A stretch of DNA of 64,000 bases from Isoetes taiwanensis (Eukaryota > Streptophyta > Lycopodiopsida > Isoetales > Isoetaceae), in assembly GCA_021234155.1 (NCBI GenBank), contig JAJEKV010000141.1, positions 380,039 through 444,038 of the forward strand, read 5' to 3'. The notes under the pieces are model-generated. The model was not told where the DNA came from and did not search any database. It saw only the letters and a list, made by a program, of their open reading frames with translations. The translations under genes were made by a program, and so were the position numbers. Shown here in pieces: positions 41,679 through 53,724 of this stretch. The stretch's first letter is position 1; every line of letters begins with the position of its first letter.

Positions 41679-43889
41679 TTACAGTAATTTTTTGAGTGCT
41701 CTTGAAAGGTCTTCAATATCAAATGGTAAACCTGGAAAATTGTTGGTCTTTAGTGTATTGAGTACATTCCTGATGACATCTCTTTTGAGGAATCCGTTGT
41801 TGCAGAATGTGGTAATGAGTTTTAGCAGATCTTCAGCAGCCTTGTCAAGATTTGAATGAGCATAAACATATGGGAAAACCTGTGAAATAATAACCTTGCA
41901 TGCCTGACCATATGGTCTACAACCATTGGCTTTTATAAATTTAATTGCTTTGAAGTTTAACTTAACTCTTTTGTCAAATCTATAGAACATGTACAACCCA
42001 GAGTTGTGGTCGATAATACATATAGTGACATTCAGGAAGTTGATTTTGTAACCCAGCATTGACCCTTTCTTATAGATGGTCTCATTTTTAATTCCTAGAT
42101 GATCCATATTGTATATGGTAATGTCCGAACTTGAAGAAAAGAACTCTTCTAGATCAGCGCCATTAATTATGGCAAGATCATCAATGTACCTATAAGCATG
42201 CTGAAATCTGGGGATATCCTTGGTTCTATTCAGATGTGCTAGCATCGGAATCATTTTTTGACCTTAGCATTCCATTCCACGCTTCCACAACTTCTCAGAG
42301 CACCATCTGTGCATGACTTGGCATTATACATACTTGAGGTTCTAGATAAACATCTGCAATTACTGAGCCCTCAGTAGTCATTATCTCCGCTTGTCTAGTA
42401 TCATCATTACTGCAAAGGTTTTTCCCTTGAAAACCTTTCGAGGCAGGGGTTTTTTAATCCTAGTAGTAATGATTGTACTAGCCCATTGTATGGGTCCCAT
42501 GACCTATTGGTCTCCGTGGACGTTAAAAAATTTATTCTATTCTATTCTTAAGTATAAACTTAAGTTCATACCAAGCAAGGTAGAGATTGCACCAGGCTGG
42601 ACTACTGGAAAAACCCATAGGAATACCCTTCTTTTGTCTCCAAACTTTAGTCCCATCTGTAAGTAACAATGGCAAAGAAGCCAGTCGTTATATTTAGAGA
42701 AATCTTGTCTAGAAAATATCCATTTATTGTGCCCTGAATCGATGTCCAGTTTCATCCATTTGGTAGTAAGGATGCCACCTTTTTTAGTTAAGACAAATTG
42801 GGCTAGAGGAATTTTATGGGACATAAAGTGCCAAACAAGCCCTGCCACATCTTTCATGATCTCCATAATACCATCTTCACCATCAAGAGGGATGTTTTCA
42901 TAACATCTGGTAATGTCAATGGAAAAGACATTAAAGATCTTCTTGGGGAGGTTGAGCACAAAATCATAAGACGAGTTTATCATCCAGCAAGGGTTGACTT
43001 TATCTTTAAGCCATAGTTTAAGGTGTGCAGTGTTCCAATGGCATACTTCTGGCCAAACTTCAATGAAAGCATTTAAGACTGCAGTCAGAATATCAAAAAC
43101 ATCTGAGAATATGGTGCAGTGTGCATTGGTTAACCACCTTTACTCGGCTTTATGAGCTTTGTAACTGCCCATTAGATATGGTAGCTTATTAGAAATTGGT
43201 TGTTGCAGTCCGAGAACATTTGTAATATCATTCAGACATCCTGTCTTGATCTTTTCAGGTTTGATATGGATCAGTTCAAAATCTGAACTATTAAGCCTTA
43301 AAATAGCCATCTCTCTAATATGCCTTTGGCATATAAAGGACGCATTGTTATTTGCCTTGTCAACTTGGGAGATGTATAAGTTATTTTGTAAGCATAATAA
43401 ATTGTTTTTGACATCACCATCATCCCATAGATATCTTTTAGGTTTAGAATTCATCTTTAGTACCTTTATTCTGCTCTTGGCCAGAGCCAATATCTTTTCG
43501 ATAATAATACTGATGTCCTGTTCACTTAAGTGAATTAAGCTGAAATGGTGTATAGAGAAGAACTGATCGCAGGTCAGTTTAATATCCAACATGAACTCAT
43601 CAATGGAAAATGAGCTATCAGGAATATGGTTGAGCCCATTGGTAAAAGCAGCTCTTAGTTTTGGATTATGAATAATCTTCAAGTTTATGGTTCTGATGTG
43701 ACCAACAGCAGGATCAATAAAATTCTTAAGGCTAGGATTTTTGCAAGGGCACTTGACTGGTTTGTTATCAGCAAATATCTCATGAGGTCTATATACCTTA
43801 TCTTTTAGCTGCATAACATATTTCCACCCAAAAAGGGTGTTATCCAATAATTCTTCCGCAATATGAGGCAACTCAGAACTAAGCACATC
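41679..43889 (-). pseudogene. Penelope-like reverse transcriptase, broken by stop, frameshift and LINE insertion
   Basis: Minus strand. 43889-43140: N-terminal region with GHIRTINLKIIHNPKLRAAF, SQVDKANNNASFICQRH and KLPYLMGSYKAHK (the PLE PKxHK region); TAA at 43142-43140; same frame continues RWLTNAHCTIFSD, then VFSIDITRCYENIPLDG (RT palm, FDxxxxYxxIP type). Near 42,640 the frame shifts to KVWRQKKGIPMGFSSSP (the GIPMG box). An insertion of about 290 bp (42,257-42,546) interrupts; the protein resumes MIPMLAHLNRTKDIPRF, AYRYIDDLAIINGAD (catalytic YIDD) and ends LSRALKKLL at 41679. No GIY-YIG nuclease follows. The PxHK, GIPMG and Y[IV]DD set is diagnostic of Penelope-like RTs. EN-lacking PLEs of the Athena/Coprina type are known. 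Confidence 0.85.
42257..42546 (+). mobile_element. LINE family 2 3'-end insertion in the RT gene
   Basis: Plus-strand fragment with the family stem-loop (about 42,413-42,457), GGTCTCCGTGGACGTTAAAAA and a short TTCTATTCTATTCTT tail. It splits the RT between the codons for YELKFIL and MIPMLAHL. A typical 5'-truncated LINE insertion. Confidence 0.8.
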
Positions 43890-44095
43890 CTAGAAGATTG
43901 TCCGGATGTTGAACTTCTCTAAAGACTTAGAGAAGAATGTGCAATGTACTACTTTTGTGGACTTTTTGTCTCTGGTAGTAATCAGATGTCGTTTTCGATT
44001 ACAATCTCTCAATATTGATCGGATTTAGTTGGGAGCACCTAGAATGATTGTTAACCAATTAGTAACTGGTACTACTAGAAATAGTACCATTGAGC

Positions 44096-45966
44096 CTAGA
44101 TATCACTAAGACAGGTAATCGAATTAATTAAAGACCCTTGGACTTGAAGTTTAAGGTAAATGTTCAAAAATGAACATAAGTCAGAGAAATTATGAATAAG
44201 GCTTTTTTTGTAATATACGTTAACCAAGGGAAAAATCTTTTCATAAAAACCCTTGGTAAACGGTAATGTTTTATATGATATTATAAAACAGTAGTACAGA
44301 AGAAATAGCAATATTAAAAGCAAGTTTAAGTACAAAATAGTTAAGCAAAGGAAGGCTGACCTAGAAGATTCTTCGTATTGCAGTTTGTCCGGTGTGCTAT
44401 CGTCCAAAGATAAAGCTTTGTTTCCTCCTTTGGTAACAGAATAATCCTCTTCATTTGGAGCATTTGTGGCAAATTTATTTGGCTTGGCAGCACTACCAAC
44501 ATCTTTAAGTCTTGGATCTACCGTAACTCTGGGAGGGTTTTTCGGTGTAAAGTAATTTGTTGATATACTGCTGGAAGCATTTCTTTGACTAGTATATGCA
44601 AAATTCCTGTTACTTTGAGTTTGATTCTGTCGAAAAGCAATGGGTCTGATTGTCTTTTCACATAAATCTACTACCTTAGTACCACCAAATGCAGCTTTCA
44701 GATCACAATCAAGGGTCTCAGCATAAGGTAGAGTCATCTGAATCATAATATTCCGAACTTCCAAATATGACAAATAGGCCAACACAGCAGGCTTCAATAC
44801 ATTGTGGAGAAGTTTAGTAAGACTAACCATCTTAGCCATAGGTGTAGCTTCCGGGAAGACTTCATCAAAGTTGTTCAGTATAAACCATACCGCATGGTCA
44901 AGCCACACAATTCCACTGTTACAGTCAGTATCTTTGTTACCTTTTTTGTTGCTTTTGACACAACCACATGTGATAAAGGGGCAATGTGTTCTCCACATTT
45001 TTTTTAAAAAGAAACCATCTCTCTTGTCATCAGAGTATGCCATATTGCCCTTTTGACTAATATGAGGTCCAGTTCCCTTAGCACAAGGAGGTCCAAATAT
45101 GCCGATATTAAAAGGCAAGTTAACTTCCTTTTTGTTGAAGTATTTTTCCAGTTTGTTTGCTTTGATAGTAGCTTGTCTGATCTCATCATCTATAATACCT
45201 GCTAAAGCTTTCCAGGTGCTAATATTGATAGGGGCTAACGCTCCGAAGTTCTGGCTTTTCCAAATAGCATGTGCCCAGGCTGCAGCATAACACTCAACAC
45301 TTTGTTCTGGTACAATGGGAAATTTAGCTGAATTTTGTAATGTGAGGGTGGGTACTTCCTCTTGGTCATCAGAATCCTCAGAACCTTCATCATTTTTGCT
45401 ATTATTACCAGCAAAATCCTCATCTGTAATGTCATTCTCAGAAAATAGGCAGTTTTTGGTGTCCTCATTATCAAGCTCAGTGGTAATCGTATCTGATTCT
45501 AGGTCCTTTTGCAATGTTGGTTTAGCTTGATGCACTTCTTCTAAGTGAGAAAGACCAATCATAAACTTTTTACCAAGTTCGTCTTCCATACAAGTTCTAG
45601 AGAATAATACATCATCCATATCATTGTAAACCTTTGAGATCAGAGCTTTGCAGCTTTCAAGTTTAAAGCTGGCCTTTTTCATATTAGAAAATACAGAGAA
45701 CCAGCCATTGAAGCCAAAATAACTTACTGGTGATTTGTTTTTGTCTAAGAGAGAATTTTCCTTGTGGATGATGTACTCATGTATATCCTTGTTTCTGATG
45801 CAGGCAATCAGAGTTTGCACTGCTGGATTAGGACTGGAAATACCATGTTGATCATATTTGAGGGCTACGAGTTCCTTAATCCATGTCTCATTGACATCAT
45901 CACCATCTTTGGTAGTATTGTGTAAACTGGTCTGTAGAAAATCCAACAGAAAGTTATAATACACCT
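44096..45966 (-). CDS. Large companion ORF of the Penelope-like unit
   Basis: A 622-codon open frame upstream of the RT on the same strand. Residues about 150-215 are Asp/Glu-rich. Near residue 300-350 there is a Cys/His cluster (FGPPCAKGTGPHIS, THCPFITCGCVKSN). After about residue 530 (TPDKLQYEESS) the frame turns hydrophobic and Leu/Ile-rich over an AT-rich stretch; CTTCTAG|GTCAGC near 44362 is a plausible donor and CTTCTAG|GATGTG near 43890 a plausible acceptor that would splice onto the RT. The ORF start GTGTATTATAAC follows an AG, so it may also be an internal exon. It may be a gag-like or N-terminal RT extension; no family is recognised. Confidence 0.55.
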
Positions 45967-46015
45967 TAATCTCAAATCAAGGTTTTAGGTTAAACCTAAA
46001 AATTGAAGTGACATT

Positions 46016-46617
46016 AAAAAAGCTTTTTAAGCCTGTTATATACAGACCTTTAGCCCAGTAGATCTAGTTTTAGAACTAAAGGACTTAAACATGCAACCTT
46101 ATATTAGACTAGATGTCAATCTAATATAAGCCTTGATTTGAGATATTAAGAAATGGAAAGCAACAAAGGCAATACAATAGAATAAAGATAAAAAGGAAAG
46201 AAGTTTACGAATGATTAATAACAGATATCAGAAAAGGTAAAAAAGTTAATAGTACAGCATATGAAGTTAAGACAAACCAGTACAATGTGACAAAAGATAC
46301 AGCATAATATAAAGATAGCAAAAGATGGAAGCAAACAGTGTAAAGGAACACATACGCACAAGACAATAAATAATGAAAGATATAGATAGATAATAGTGAA
46401 TTATGCATAAGAAGTTTTAATCACACGAACGTGAGAAGTCAAGACAAATAGAACCATGAAGAAACATGTAACATCATAGGTTTACTATATTATAAAAGAA
46501 GACAGAAAGCATGAGATAAATACGCACATAAAAATAGAAGATTAAGAAAGGCAACCATTCTGCTATAGATAGTAAACTTTGAGCAGGCTAAATATAATAG
46601 ACGAATATAAAAAGAAC
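46016..46617. repeat. Right 0.6-kb direct repeat of the Penelope-like unit
   Basis: Direct copy of 40968-41568. Together they bracket 4.4 kb containing the companion ORF and RT. Confidence 0.92.
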
Positions 46618-46739
46618 TGATAAAATTTCATAAATATCATCTTACCAAATCAGAAGAGAGTAAGCCGTATAGACTTATGTAAACTAAATAACAATTTACC
46701 AGTTTAACCAGGATTCAACAGATCGTTTGTAGCAGAAAA

Positions 46740-46985
46740 TCTTATCCAAAGGAAAAGAGAATAGTTATCACCAAAACAAAGTTTGAGATGCGCAAGTACA
46801 AAACCCTTCGTACAAGCATTTGAACAAAATAGCTACACGTGTAGGTATAAGTTCGGTTACCTGCAGTGAAACCAAATGCATGTTAGAACAGGCATAAGTC
46901 ACCAACAGGTAAGCTATGAACTTATACGGCTTATGGCCCTTCAACACAAAGCAGAAAACATATTGCATGCATTAAATAATAGAAT
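46740..46985. repeat. Flanking module B, copy 1
   Basis: Contains AAGTTCGGTTACCTGCAGTG, ACCAACAGGTAAGC and CGGCTTATGGCCCTTCA. Diverged copies at 49385-49640 and 52488-52600 keep the same words in the same order. Confidence 0.6.
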
Positions 46986-47542
46986 CAGGGTTTGATTAAC
47001 TTTCAGAAGTGAATATACAATTTGTACAGGGTTATTCATGCTATGTACAGACTATCTAGAGTTAGTAAATTATTAACCCAGCTTAGTACACAACAAGTTT
47101 AGCAGAAAAAACCACCAGCCCAGTTATATGGGTCTGCCTCTTAAAAGACACATGAATAGGCAGACTCCAGGATCCTGGCCCCTGCATGACTAAATTATTA
47201 AAGAACTGTTGTTAACCAGGTGTTAGAGCAGCGAGGAGACAAGACAGCTAAATCATTTGTAGAACAGACTTAAGAATGGGAGCTCAATACTTAGAAAATT
47301 TACAGGAAATTTGGTCAGGCTGGCCACTGTTACAGCAAGGTTTGTTCATAAGAACCTGTTTCATGTAATCATCAAATCGTAGAATGTAGAAAACTAGAAT
47401 CAAAAGCTTACAACCTTAACTGATTAGAGAGTCATTTTATAGTGAGCAAGCTATAAAAATTAAGAAAACTAAGACCCTAGTACTGGAATCACTTGCTAAG
47501 CTTAGTAAGTTAACATATAGACAGGTAAAGCAAACTTTAAGG

Positions 47543-48049
47543 CTAGGAAACCTGATTGTTGATGATGCCAACAGCTCCTGGGTCGGCAACAGGGGTTGAA
47601 GTAAGAACAATTGGAGAAGTATGATCTGTTAACATAGTATTGGCTGTATGATCCGAATCATCTGAAATGTTGTAGATGATATTCCCGCCTTTGGTTACTT
47701 GGGTCAAACTATCAGCCCCTTCCGACCCTTTGGGCAATTTCTTGGCTGGTTTATGATAATCAAAGAGGCTCCTCCTCTTGTCAGCTTTACTTTTTTCAAG
47801 CTCCATTTTAATCAGAGTAGCTTTGTTCAAACCGCCTTTCTTCCTTCCCATCAATCCGGTAAAGCACCAGACTAAAGCATTTGAGAAGTAAAGGAAAATT
47901 GCAACCGAAAGAACTGCCTGGTAGGTATAAAATAGAGCAAACTTAACCATGATCAGTCTATGAAAACCTCCACTGTGTCCGGCTATCCCAACCGGTATGT
48001 ATGCCATATTGGTCTGGATATGAACAGTTAGAGATACGTCTTCGGCCAT
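47543..48049 (-). CDS. Basic coding-like frame upstream of the Penelope-like unit
   Basis: A 168-codon minus-strand frame. The second part reads GRKKGGLNKATLIKMELEKS and RSLFDYHKPAKKLPKG, basic and protein-like, ending GIINNQ at a possible donor (CAG|GTTTCC near 47552). The first 65 residues are hydrophobic and may be intron or a membrane segment. It lies in the same strand and, by arithmetic, the same frame as the 622-codon ORF, with the right direct repeat between; it may be an upstream exon. No family recognised. Confidence 0.35.
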   Translation of the reverse strand: MAEDVSLTVHIQTNMAYIPVGIAGHSGGFHRLIMVKFALFYTYQAVLSVAIFLYFSNALVWCFTGLMGRKKGGLNKATLIKMELEKSKADKRRSLFDYHKPAKKLPKGSEGADSLTQVTKGGNIIYNISDDSDHTANTMLTDHTSPIVLTSTPVADPGAVGIINNQVS

Positions 48050-48879
48050 CGCAAACGGTTCAGATTTCCGGAAGTAAACCCTAAAGTGTTGAACATTTTT
48101 CTGCTAGGTTAACGTCCACGTTCAGGGACCTTAGATATCATCAAGTTAGACATAAACTTAAGGTTTTTAATATTTTCGAGGTCTATAGTTAAAGTGTATG
48201 CTGGAAATGGAGATTTGAAAGGGAACAATTTGGTGCCTTGAAGACTCATTTTATGGAAAATTGGACCCGAACTGAAAGAATGCATGTCAAGATGTTTGCA
48301 TATTCTGATCATCTGTCTTGGTTCATCAGGACAATGATCACATGAAAAGGATGGTATGCTTTATGATCAGGACAAGCTAATGGATGAAGAAAATATTGAC
48401 CATTCTGGTGGTCTACTCTGAGATCTTCTGACCATGTGCACATACCTCAGACTTGTGGCACATTTTAGACCATGATTTAGAAAAACTTCTTAATATGCTT
48501 ATGCACATTAATGTCTTCTCCAAAAGATTGGCATAAACGTTTACCAGCATTGTCATAATCCTTGGAGCATGTTCTTGGTGCATGTTGACAGACTAGAGAG
48601 AAGTAGAGCTTTCTTGGCGAAGAACCAATTGTTCGTGCTAACTCTTTCCTTTGCAGACATGGTGGAGCCAAAATGGGTCACCATAGTTTTTTGGCCAGGT
48701 ATATATCATTTCTACTGTTAAAATACAAGCTCCAGCATCAAAGGTAAAATAGGATCAAGACCTAATGATCCTGCAAGAGTGTTTGTTAAAAGACCAGAAG
48801 TTATAGCCACTAGCCCATTAAAGGCAGTTAAGCCATTAGATTGGATACAAAATTGTATAAAGGCATGTTTACAACATTA

Positions 48880-49100
48880 TAAAAAAAAAAAAAAAACCCC
48901 AAAGTCTATTTTTTCAAACAGACCTAAGCCTTATAGACCAGATTTCTGGAACTAAAAGACTTTATGATTGCAGTCTTAGAATAGACCAGGTGCAAGTCTA
49001 GACTAAGCCTTGATTTGAGATATTTTAAATTTGAAAGATATAAAATAATTAAGACAAAGCATAAGGGAATTTTATTTTACTTACCCAAGAATCAAAATTG
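48880..49100. repeat. Diverged copy of the 0.6-kb direct repeat (first ~220 bp)
   Basis: A poly-A run (48880-48896) is followed by sequence matching the start of the direct repeat: CAGACCTAAGCC, TCTGGAACTAAAAGACTT, AGCCTTGATTTGAGATATT. Much less similar than the two flanking copies. A still weaker trace may begin at 51,513. Confidence 0.65.
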
Positions 49101-49384
49101 TGTCAATCCTAAAATGGACATGTTAAAAAATGCAGAAATAACAAGATAGCACATAAGGACAAAAAACTACAACGTCCTATTATTGTATAATATCGAGTTC
49201 TTCACATCATGTGTTCATAAATAACCAAGTATCAACAAAATATCCTATTTCACCAATAATAATAGATCAAAAAGACTGAACTTCGCACATTACATTCCAG
49301 TTTCATATGAGCTATTATTGTAAGGTCAGAATATAGAAGTTTCCATAAATGAACTTACAAACCTTGAAGTCAAATGAACTTGTA

Positions 49385-49640
49385 ACAGAAATAGACAAGG
49401 TTTTTAGATGTCACCAAAGCAAGGATAATATTTTGTGAGCAAATAAATTGCTTGAACGCCGACTCCAAAGCATCACATGGAGGGATAAGTTCGGTTGCCT
49501 GCAGTGGAACCAAATGCAAGTTAGCCTGAGAAGGGTAAATGCATAAGCCACAAACAGGTAAGCAATGAACTCATCCGGCTTAATGCCCTTCACCATAAAA
49601 TAAACACACATAATCATAATAATAAAGCCATGTAGTTAAG
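49385..49640. repeat. Flanking module B, copy 2
   Basis: AAGTTCGGTTGCCTGCAGTG, CACAAACAGGTAAGC and CCGGCTTAATGCCCTTCACC in the same order as at 46740-46985, and at a similar distance after a repeat copy. Confidence 0.6.
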
Positions 49641-52600
49641 AAAATGAATTCTGAAATTAATATAGCAGAAATAGATCCCATCGCACAAAAGCAAATTATG
49701 ATTATAAGAGGTGGAGTGATGATGCAGAAACAAAGATCATCTACAAGTAAAATATATGGATAATAATGACTAGAACAAGCATTATTCACAGCATAATATG
49801 ACACCTCGAACATTATGATATGGTGTACGTCTAGCATCCAGCTTATTCTTCAACTATTTTACTATAACCAATAGAGATCTATACTAGCTGTATAAGACAC
49901 TTTAAGTTCATAGATACCACTCAAGCAGGTGGGCAGATAATCAATAAGTGAACATTAAGCATGGACCGTTAACATAACATTGCGCAAGGCAGATATGTGT
50001 GAAACTGGAATATCTACACAATAATCATTTACTGCAAAATAAGTGCATTTACTACCCTGTTGATTCTGGCTTCTGGCTAATATCTGCTTCTCCACTAAGT
50101 ATAACTAGGCTAGGAGCACAATAAGAATAATTCTGGACATCTATCTTCAAACGTCTATCTTTAAAGTTAAATTCTCAGCATAGAACATAGACCTCTAAGG
50201 TGGAGTTTGCCTTAAATCCATATTAGAGTTAAGAAAGAGAAAGCTGCAAAAACTTTAAGATTAGTTTATCCGAAGTACTGATCTACGCGAAGGAGAGAGA
50301 CTCAGCATAAGCAGATCATAAGCAGATCCATAAGGTTATGGAAAGCTGAAGTAGCTAGCATAATGCAGTTATAAGCTGTAGTAGGACCAGGAAAAAAGGA
50401 ATAATGCATTAGCCTAATTCAACCTGGTAGACTTGGCATGTCTTGGCATAGAGTATCTAACAAGATAAAGAGAAACAAAGAAGTTTATAGTTCAAAAATA
50501 GACTGCTATACAGGGGAAAAACTTAGGAAACTAGAGCTAAAGCTAACTGGAAAAATATGCATACAGAAGGAAAACAGAAGACCACGCAGATCAAAAGAGA
50601 CACGAATATTGTAAATGGAACTACAAACACATAAATCAAGACTGAAAGCAAGGATGAATAAAATATATTGACTGTAAAAACCTGGTATGACATGTTGGCC
50701 AGATTGCAGTCGGTTTGATCCTGAAAAACTCCAGTAGTTGAAGATGCAGTTGGATTCACACTAAGTTGCAAGATTGGTAGCCGATTTGGTACAAAACACA
50801 TTGGGCAAGCAAATTCGCATCTTAATGCTTCGCTATTCAGGACTGTAAACTTTTCTGCTGGTTAAACACTGATCATTCAGAGTAGAGCGCTCTTCTTCTT
50901 CAGAAGCAGAACATATCACAAGGGCAGTGGAGAAAAATGATCAGAAGCGAAAAAATGTATGCTGCCACCGTCTTTAGGAGCATCTCTATCCATATGCAAT
51001 TCGTATAGGTAGCTTGTGCCGTCGATGTGCTACTAGGTTAAGGCCAAACCCTAATTGTGAAAAAGAACATGCTATAAAGAAATTTAGAAACAAATGTTTA
51101 TTGGTGTATTTGAAAATTACGAGACAATTTACGGGGCAGAAGGTCGATCTAATGGTTACGAAATTTGGAAACAATTCCAACTTGATACTCATGGATATGA
51201 CGTCTACGAAGTCCGAAAATGAACATATAGTTAGAGATTATGAAAATACAAATTATTAAGATGAGAGACAGCTGGGACAGTGGCAATCGTGGCACAAACA
51301 GTAGCCTATACTATGAACTCAATCTGAAGATATATTGTCTAGAATATTATAACAACATCAGTTTCCAAAGAGAGGTAAAATAGAAACATTAGATCTACTA
51401 AGGAGGGTACACACTTGCATAACCAAAAGCCAATCAGTTTCCAGAAGCCAATCAGTTTCCAGAAAGGTAAAATAGAAACATTAGGTCTACTAAGGAGGAT
51501 AACACATGCATAACATTAAAAAAAAAAACCCAGCAGACCTAGCCTAGTCCAACCAGCTAGCCCATACATCAACTTCGGTCAATCCCTAAGTTGTATTATC
51601 AATCCATTACTCATCATGCAATGACGAGAATGGTACCTGCTGTCTAAAGAATCATGTTCCATCATTTACAGACCACAACAAGATAAAACAACATATCTAT
51701 TATAACTATTAACATTTTTCGCCTACGAATCTCGCCATTTTAACATGGGGTACACATATTTTACCCTTTCTAGTATTTGCCATGCGACTTTATGTAGAAA
51801 CTCAAAACTATTCTCAAGTTCTCTAACAAAAACTTTGAGGCTGTCTTTTCCATATTTGCTATGTGCTTCTATTAACTCATTCTGGTCACCAAGTACAGTT
51901 TAGACCTGCATGTTCACATCTACACAGCCTTTTCCATGTAAAATCTCACTTCTATTTCTTTTCCCCACAATGGTTTATCTTATTGCTAATTAAATTAGAT
52001 AAACGATACGTGACATTCCAAATCAGAGATTCTTTTATATCAGATATCTTGTTTTCACTGCTTTAAAATGTCAAGCAGAATGTACAGATAGCATAGATTA
52101 CTGAAACTATTGGAACCGAGTTTTAGTTACATAACAAAACAACCCGTCTCCAGTATTTTTTCATAATTTAAATTCCACAAGCATATAGCAAACTGTATTT
52201 TTAATTGCACCTTTGAACTTGATTGTCAATCTGCCAGATCTTTGCCATTTGTTTTGTTCCGTTTGTTTCCCTATTTGCGTATGGAAAGACACATGTTTTG
52301 TACCTTGATTTATCCATGGAAACAATGTGTGCGCAAAACATTGCCATCACATTTTTTCATTGTATCATAAGGATCCTAAAGTCCGCTCCTGCTGCAGCAT
52401 ATATTCCAGAGCAACTCTTCTACTCCAAAGCCTTTCTCCATAGAGCACATAGAAACTAGCAAATAGAATACAAAGGGAGGTGAAAACCACGTACCTGCAG
52501 CCAATCAATCATGAATTAGCATATTAATGGTAAAACATGAAGGGCCAAAAGGTACATTGGGTTTTCACGGCTTATAGCCCTTCACCCTTTGTATCCTTTT

Positions 52601-53724
52601 GCCATGAGTTAGTATCCATAGAAAAAAGCAAGGAGATGTTTAAGAACTTCATTTCTAACTGATGTCCATTATTCTTCATTGAATCTTAAAGTCTACACGT
52701 CTGCGATTTCTTAAAATATATGCAATTATACTTACTCCATCTCATTCTTAAATATCTAATATATCGGTGCATATTCCACATTTATTTTACCCCCTGTGCT
52801 ACCTGTTCATGGTCAGAACCATTTTCTTCAGCAGCTTGCATTCTTGAAACGGTTAAAAGCAGAGAACTCCTCAAAGTGCTTTATTCATGTCTTGCTTCTT
52901 ACACCAAAGACCCATCTTAGAGCCATCAGTAATAGCATTCTTGCTCAAGAAGAGCTTTTGCCCACCAAGATTCATTTTATAATCCTCTCACTCTCTTACT
53001 GTTTGTAAATCAATGAAGATAGCATCTGGAGATAGCACACAAGTCCGAATTCCAAATCTAACATTTCATTGTCTCAATCATGGTCCTGAACTGTAAAACC
53101 ATGCATCTGTATCATATTCGAAATGCTGCTCATCCATTTTGCCTTTTAGCTATAAGGCTGGAAAGCTTTCTTATTCCAAGTATGCTCAATTCCGTACACA
53201 GATCGCTGCCCTGTGTCCTTAAAATCTTCTACACACTTGTATGATTTGGAGAAATCTTGGAGTTTACTCCATTCCTAAAACCTAGAATAGCACTACTAAC
53301 CTTGAACAAGAGGCCAGTGCAGGAAATGTCATTGTAAGCAGCCAATCAGCATAATTGTACAGCCCTGGAGACACCTCTGCCATACGGCGCAGCCGTTTTT
53401 GGCTAGTCCTGCAAGGTTAGCTCTGACCTAGCAAATCCTTAGTCTTTCCTTTCGTTTATCTTTTTTGCCACGAAGTTAAGAATATGCATTTCCAACATCA
53501 ATTCAAGAAAGAATGTATTTTAATGTAATAAATGCTTCCTAATGGCGACCCTAGAGAAAAATGCATTCCAATATTTTGGAGCGTTAAGCAAAAAGTGCCC
53601 TTTGATAAAAAAAAAAACCTTTTTAATCATTCTTGCCAACCTTTAAAAAAACCTTTTTACCTTTGTTAGATGCCAAATGTCGTGATATAGTTTTATGCAT
53701 GAGCATCTTATAGGAGGTGCCATC
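49641..53724. other. No recognised gene; module B trace and a local duplication
   Basis: 52488-52600 is a third, shorter module B. 51361-51425 and 51459-51515 are a local duplicate (AGGTAAAATAGAAACATTAG.TCTACTAAGGAGG). Open frames at 50523-50801, 51863-52066 and 52720-53008 show no domain. Confidence 0.45.

Noticed and set aside
41569-41680. Hammerhead ribozyme, known from some Penelope-like elements
   Set aside because: I looked for CTGATGA with a GAAA box on both strands around the repeats; a GGGATGAG word and a GGAAAC word exist but not in a hammerhead arrangement.
42391-42666. 91-codon plus-strand frame over the RT gene
   Set aside because: It spans the LINE tail insertion and the antisense of the RT; no protein family fits.
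40968-46617. Ordinary Ty1/Ty3 LTR retrotransposon
   Set aside because: The RT has the PxHK, GIPMG and YIDD pattern of Penelope-like enzymes, there is no protease, RNase H or integrase, and the repeats do not have TG...CA ends.
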